Assembly (NCBI GenBank): GCA_964036275.1
Contig: OZ038435.1
Location: forward strand, 13,431,634 to 13,495,633
DNA length: 64,000 bases
Reading direction: 5' to 3'
Origin: Litoditis marina
Taxonomy: Eukaryota; Nematoda; Chromadorea; Rhabditida; Rhabditidae
Shown here: positions 60,270 through 64,000 of the stretch, piece by piece
Position numbering within the stretch: position 1 is the stretch's first letter
Layout: every line of letters starts with the position of its first letter
The notes under the pieces: model-generated
The model's input: the letters and a program-made list of their open reading frames with translations, nothing else
Told to the model about the DNA's origin: nothing
Database searches by the model: none
Program-made: the position numbers and the translations under genes

Positions 60270-63200
60270 TGTTCAAACTTGATATTTCTGAACTCCCCAT
60301 ACTCGTAGAGACTCAAAAATGTTTATGTTATTTGCATAAGTTGAAACAGCTCCGAAATAATCGAGTGGTGTTGCTAACCAAAAACACAGCCAAATTGACG
60401 TGAATCGAGTTACTACGTGAGAATGAGTGTTCAAACTGGATATTTCTGAACTCCCCATACTTGTAGAGACTCAAAAATGTTTATGTTATTTGCATAAGTT
60501 AAAACAGCTCCGAAATAATCGAATGGCGTTGCTAACCAAAAACACAGCCAAATTGACGTGAAACGAGTTACTATTTTTGCCCTACGTGAGAATTAGTGTT
60601 CAAACTCGATATTTTTTAACTCCCCATATTTGTAGAGACTCAAAAATGTTTATCTTCTTTGCATAAGTTGAAACAGCTCCGAAATAATCGAGTGGTGTTG
60701 CTAACCAAAAACACAGCCAAATTGACGTGAATCGAGTTACGATTTTCGCTTTACGTGAGAATGAGTGTTCAAACTTGATATTGCTGAACTCCCCATACTT
60801 GTAGAGACTCAAAAATGTTTATGTTATTTGCATAAGTTGAAACAGCTCCGAAATAATCGAGTGGTGTTGCTAACCAAAAACACAGCCAAATTGACGTGAA
60901 ACGAGTTACTATTTTTGCCCTACGTGAGAATTAGTGTTCAAACTCAATATTTTTGAACTCCCCATATTTGTAGAGACTCAAAAATGTTTATCTTATTAGC
61001 ATAAGTTGAAACAGCTCTGAAATAATCCAGTGGTGTTGCTAACCAAAAACACAGCCAAATTGACGTGAATCGAGTTACGATTTTCGCTTTACGTGAGAAC
61101 TAGTGTTCAAACTCGAAATTTTTGAACTTCCCATATTTGTAGAGACTCAAAAATGTTTATCTTATTTGCATAAGTTGAAACAGCTCCGAAATAATCGAGT
61201 GGTGTTGCTAACCAAAAACACAGCCAAATTGACGTGAATCGAGTTACTTTTTTTGCCCTACGTGAGAATTAGTGTTCAAACTCAATATTTTTGAACTCCC
61301 CATATTTGTAGAGACTCAAAAATGTTTATCTTATTAGCATAAGTTGAAACAGCTCTGAAATAATCCAGTGGTGTTGCTAACCAAAAACACAGTCAAATTG
61401 ACGTGAAACGAGTTACTATTTTTGCCCTACGTGAGAATTAGTGTTCAAACTCGATACTTTTGAACTCCCCATATTTGTGGAAACTCAAAAATGTTTATCT
61501 TATTCGCATAAGTTGAAACAGCTCCGAAATAATCGAGTGGTGTTGCTAACCAAAAACACAGCCAAATTGACGTGAATCGAGTTACTACGTGAGAATGAGT
61601 GTTCAAACTGGATATTTCTGAACTCCCCATACTTGTAGAGACTCAGAAATGTTTATCTTATTTGCATAAGTAGAAACAGCAGCGAAATAATCGAATGGCG
61701 TTGCTAACCAAAAACACAGCCAAATTGACGTGAAACGAGTTACGATTTTCGCTTTACGTGAGAATGAGTGTTCAAACTTGATATTGCTGAACTCCCCATA
61801 CTCGTAGAGACTCAAAAATGTTTATGTTATTTGCATAAGTTGAAACAGCTCCGAAATAATCGAGTGGTGTTGCTAACCAAAAACACAGCCAAATTGACGT
61901 GAATCGAGTTACTACGTGAGAATGAGTGTTCAGACTGGATATTTCTGAACTCCCCATACTTGTAGAGACTCAAAAATGTTTATGTTATTTGCATAAGTTG
62001 AAACAGCTCCGAAATAATCGAATGGCGTTGCTAACCAAAAACACAGCCAAATTGACGTGAAACGAGTTACTATTTTTGCCCTACGTGAGAATTAGTGTTC
62101 AAACTCGATATTTTTTAACTCCCCATATTTGTAGAGACTCAAAAATGTTTATCTTCTTTGCATAAGTTGAAACAGCTCCGAAATAATCGAGTGGTGTTGC
62201 TAACCAAAAACACAGCCAAATTGACGTGAATCGAGTTACGATTTTCGCTTTACGTGAGAATTAGTGTTCAAACTCGATATTTTTGAACTTCCCATATTTG
62301 TAGAGACTCAAAAATGTTTATCTTATTTGCATAAGTTGAAACAGCTCCGAAATAATCGAGTGGTGTTGCTAACCAAAAACACAGCCAAATTGACGTGAAT
62401 CGAGTTACTTTTTTTGCCCTACGTGAGAATTAGTGTTCAAACTCAATATTTTTGAACTCCCCATATTTGTAGAGACTCAAAAATGTTTATCTTATTAGCA
62501 TAAGTTGAAACAGCTCTGAAATAATCCAGTGGTGTTGCTAACCAAAAACACAGTCAAATTGACGTGAAACGAGTTACTATTTTTGCCCTACGTGAGAATT
62601 AGTGTTCAAACTCGATACTTTTGAACTCCCCATATTTGTGGAAACTCAAAAATGTTTATCTTATTCGCATAAGTTGAAACAGCTCCGAAATAATCGAGTG
62701 GTGTTGCTAACCAAAAACACAGCCAAATTGACGTGAATCGAGTTATGATTTTTGCCCTACGTGAGAACTAGTGTTCAAACTCGATATTTTTGAACTTCCC
62801 ATATTTGTAGAGACTCAAAAATGTTTATCTCATTCGCATAAGTTGAAACAGCTCCGAAATAATCGAGTGGTGTTGCTAACCAAAAACACAGCCAAATTGA
62901 CGTGAATTGAGTTACGATTTCCGCTTTACGTGAGAATGAGTGTTCAAACTTGATATTTCTGAACTCCCCATACTTGTAGAGACTCAAAAATGTTTATGTT
63001 ATTTGCATAAGTTGAAACAGCTCCGAAATAATCGAGTGGTGTCGCTAACCAAAAACACAGCCAAATTGACGTGAAACGAGTTATGATTTTTGCCCTACGT
63101 GAGAACTAGTGTTCAAACTCGATATTTTTGAACTTCCCATATTTAGAGACTCAAAAATGTTTATCTCATTCACATAAGTTGAAACAGCTCCGAAATAATC

Positions 63201-64000
63201 GAGTGGTGTTGCTAACCAAAAACACAGCCAAATTGACGTGAATTGAGTTACGATTTCCGCTTTACGTGAGAATGAGTGTTCAAACTTGATATTTCTGAAC
63301 TCCCCATACTTGTAGAGACTCAAAAATGTTTATGTTATTTGCATAAGTTGAAACAGCTCCGAAATAATCGAGTGGTGTTGCTAACCAAAAACACAGCCAA
63401 ATTGACGTGAATCGAGTTACTACGTGAGAATGAGTGTTCAAACTGGATATTTCTGAACTCCCCATACTTGTAGAGACTCAGAAATGTTTATCTTATTTGC
63501 ATAAGTAGAAACAGCTCCGAAATAATCGAATGGCGTTGCTAACCAAAAACACAGCCAAATTGACGTGAAACGAGTTACGATTTTCGCTTTACGTGAGAAT
63601 GAGTGTTCAAACTTGATATTGCTGAACTCCCCATACTCGTAGAGACTCAAAAATGTTTATGTTATTTGCATAAGTTGAAACAGCTCCGAAATAATCGAGT
63701 GGTGTTGCTAACCAAAAACACAGCCAAATTGACGTGAATCGAGTTACTACGTGAGAATGAGTGTTCAAACTGGATATTTCTGAACTCCCCATACTTGTAG
63801 AGACTCAAAAATGTTTATGTTATTTGCATAAGTTGAAACAGCTCCGAAATAATCGAATGGCGTTGCTAACCAAAAACACAGCCAAATTGACGTGAAACGA
63901 GTTACTATTTTTGCCCTACGTGAGAATTAGTGTTCAAACTCGATATTTTTTAACTCCCCATATTTGTAGAGACTCAAAAATGTTTATCTTCTTTGCATAA
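60270..64000. repeat. Higher-order block containing 158-bp short monomers
   Basis: Five monomers have an 11-bp deletion that turns GAGTTACGATTTTCGCTTTACGTG into GAGTTACTACGTG (near 60406, 61579, 61906, 63415 and 63740), giving 158-bp units. Larger offsets agree: 60,273 recurs at 61,772 (1499 = 9 x 169 - 22) and 61,445 recurs at 63,280 (1835 = 11 x 169 - 24). The last two missing bases come from CATATTTAGAGAC near 63,141. The block reaches the right edge of the window. Confidence 0.85.

Larger units (their letters stand above)
54128..64000. repeat. 169-bp satellite array, right block (~58 monomers)
   Basis: Continues in phase with the middle block once the 313-bp insertion is removed, and runs off the right edge. 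It opens with ACCAAAAAC (54128-54136), the right copy of the MITE's target duplication. Contains a dimeric block, a 10-monomer duplication and a block with shortened monomers, described separately. I see no gene. Confidence 0.97.

Noticed and set aside
858..63792. Over a hundred minus-strand frames of 60-80 codons beginning MSLYKYGEFRNI or MGSSEISS as a protein family
   Set aside because: They recur with the 169-bp monomer, and because 169 is not a multiple of 3 the frame cannot continue through the array. Changes between copies follow the DNA variants and do not conserve protein. They are by-products of the satellite.
1..64000. CRISPR array
   Set aside because: Regular repeats, but no unique spacers: the whole 169-bp unit repeats, and the mobile elements and gene-like signals are eukaryotic in type.
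1..64000. CENP-B box in the satellite
   Set aside because: No match to the core TTCG....A..CGGG pattern in the monomer landmarks. Centromere identity cannot be argued from this.

Overview
The window is eukaryotic, AT-rich, almost gene-free heterochromatin, most likely from an invertebrate animal. I cannot name the species from sequence alone. About 51.6 kb is one head-to-tail satellite with a 169-bp unit, roughly 300 monomers, all in the same orientation (1-20121, 32538-53814, 54128-64000). The array has higher-order structure: segmental duplications at exact multiples of 169 bp (9, 10, 11, 15, 22 and 41 monomers), two length variants (about 175 and 158 bp), and a dimeric block near 54.2-55.0 kb.

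Two mobile elements interrupt the array, and each left a perfect target-site duplication. The first is a 12,416-bp insertion at 20122-32537. It is a near-perfect giant palindrome: two colinear 6,183-bp arms around a 50-nt unique loop, ends beginning AG and finishing CT, flanked by a direct repeat of AATCGA. I found 13 differences between the arms (11 substitutions and two balanced 1-nt indels). Removing the element plus one copy of AATCGA restores the 169-bp phase exactly. The 6-bp duplication and AG...CT ends fit Maverick/Polinton elements, but no polymerase, integrase, ATPase or capsid gene is recognisable. It looks like a non-autonomous inverted dimer of one ~6.2-kb end, or an undescribed fold-back family.

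Each arm carries the same small candidate genes. They include a 65-aa, very acidic ORF with a TATA box and an AATAAA signal, a frame-broken ORF with two FExxEWQP repeats, a 108-aa ORF, a 91-aa ORF, and an ORF that runs into the palindrome centre and is cut there. Each arm also holds subterminal AATCAYAYATC repeats and a diverged nested inverted repeat of about 0.74 kb.

The second insertion is a 313-bp MITE-like element at 53815-54127, with a 9-bp duplication (ACCAAAAAC) and a palindrome-within-palindrome structure. Excising it also restores the phase exactly.

The many 60-80 codon open frames on the minus strand of the satellite repeat every 169 bp and are by-products of the monomer, not genes. 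I see no rRNA, tRNA, CRISPR or prokaryotic features.
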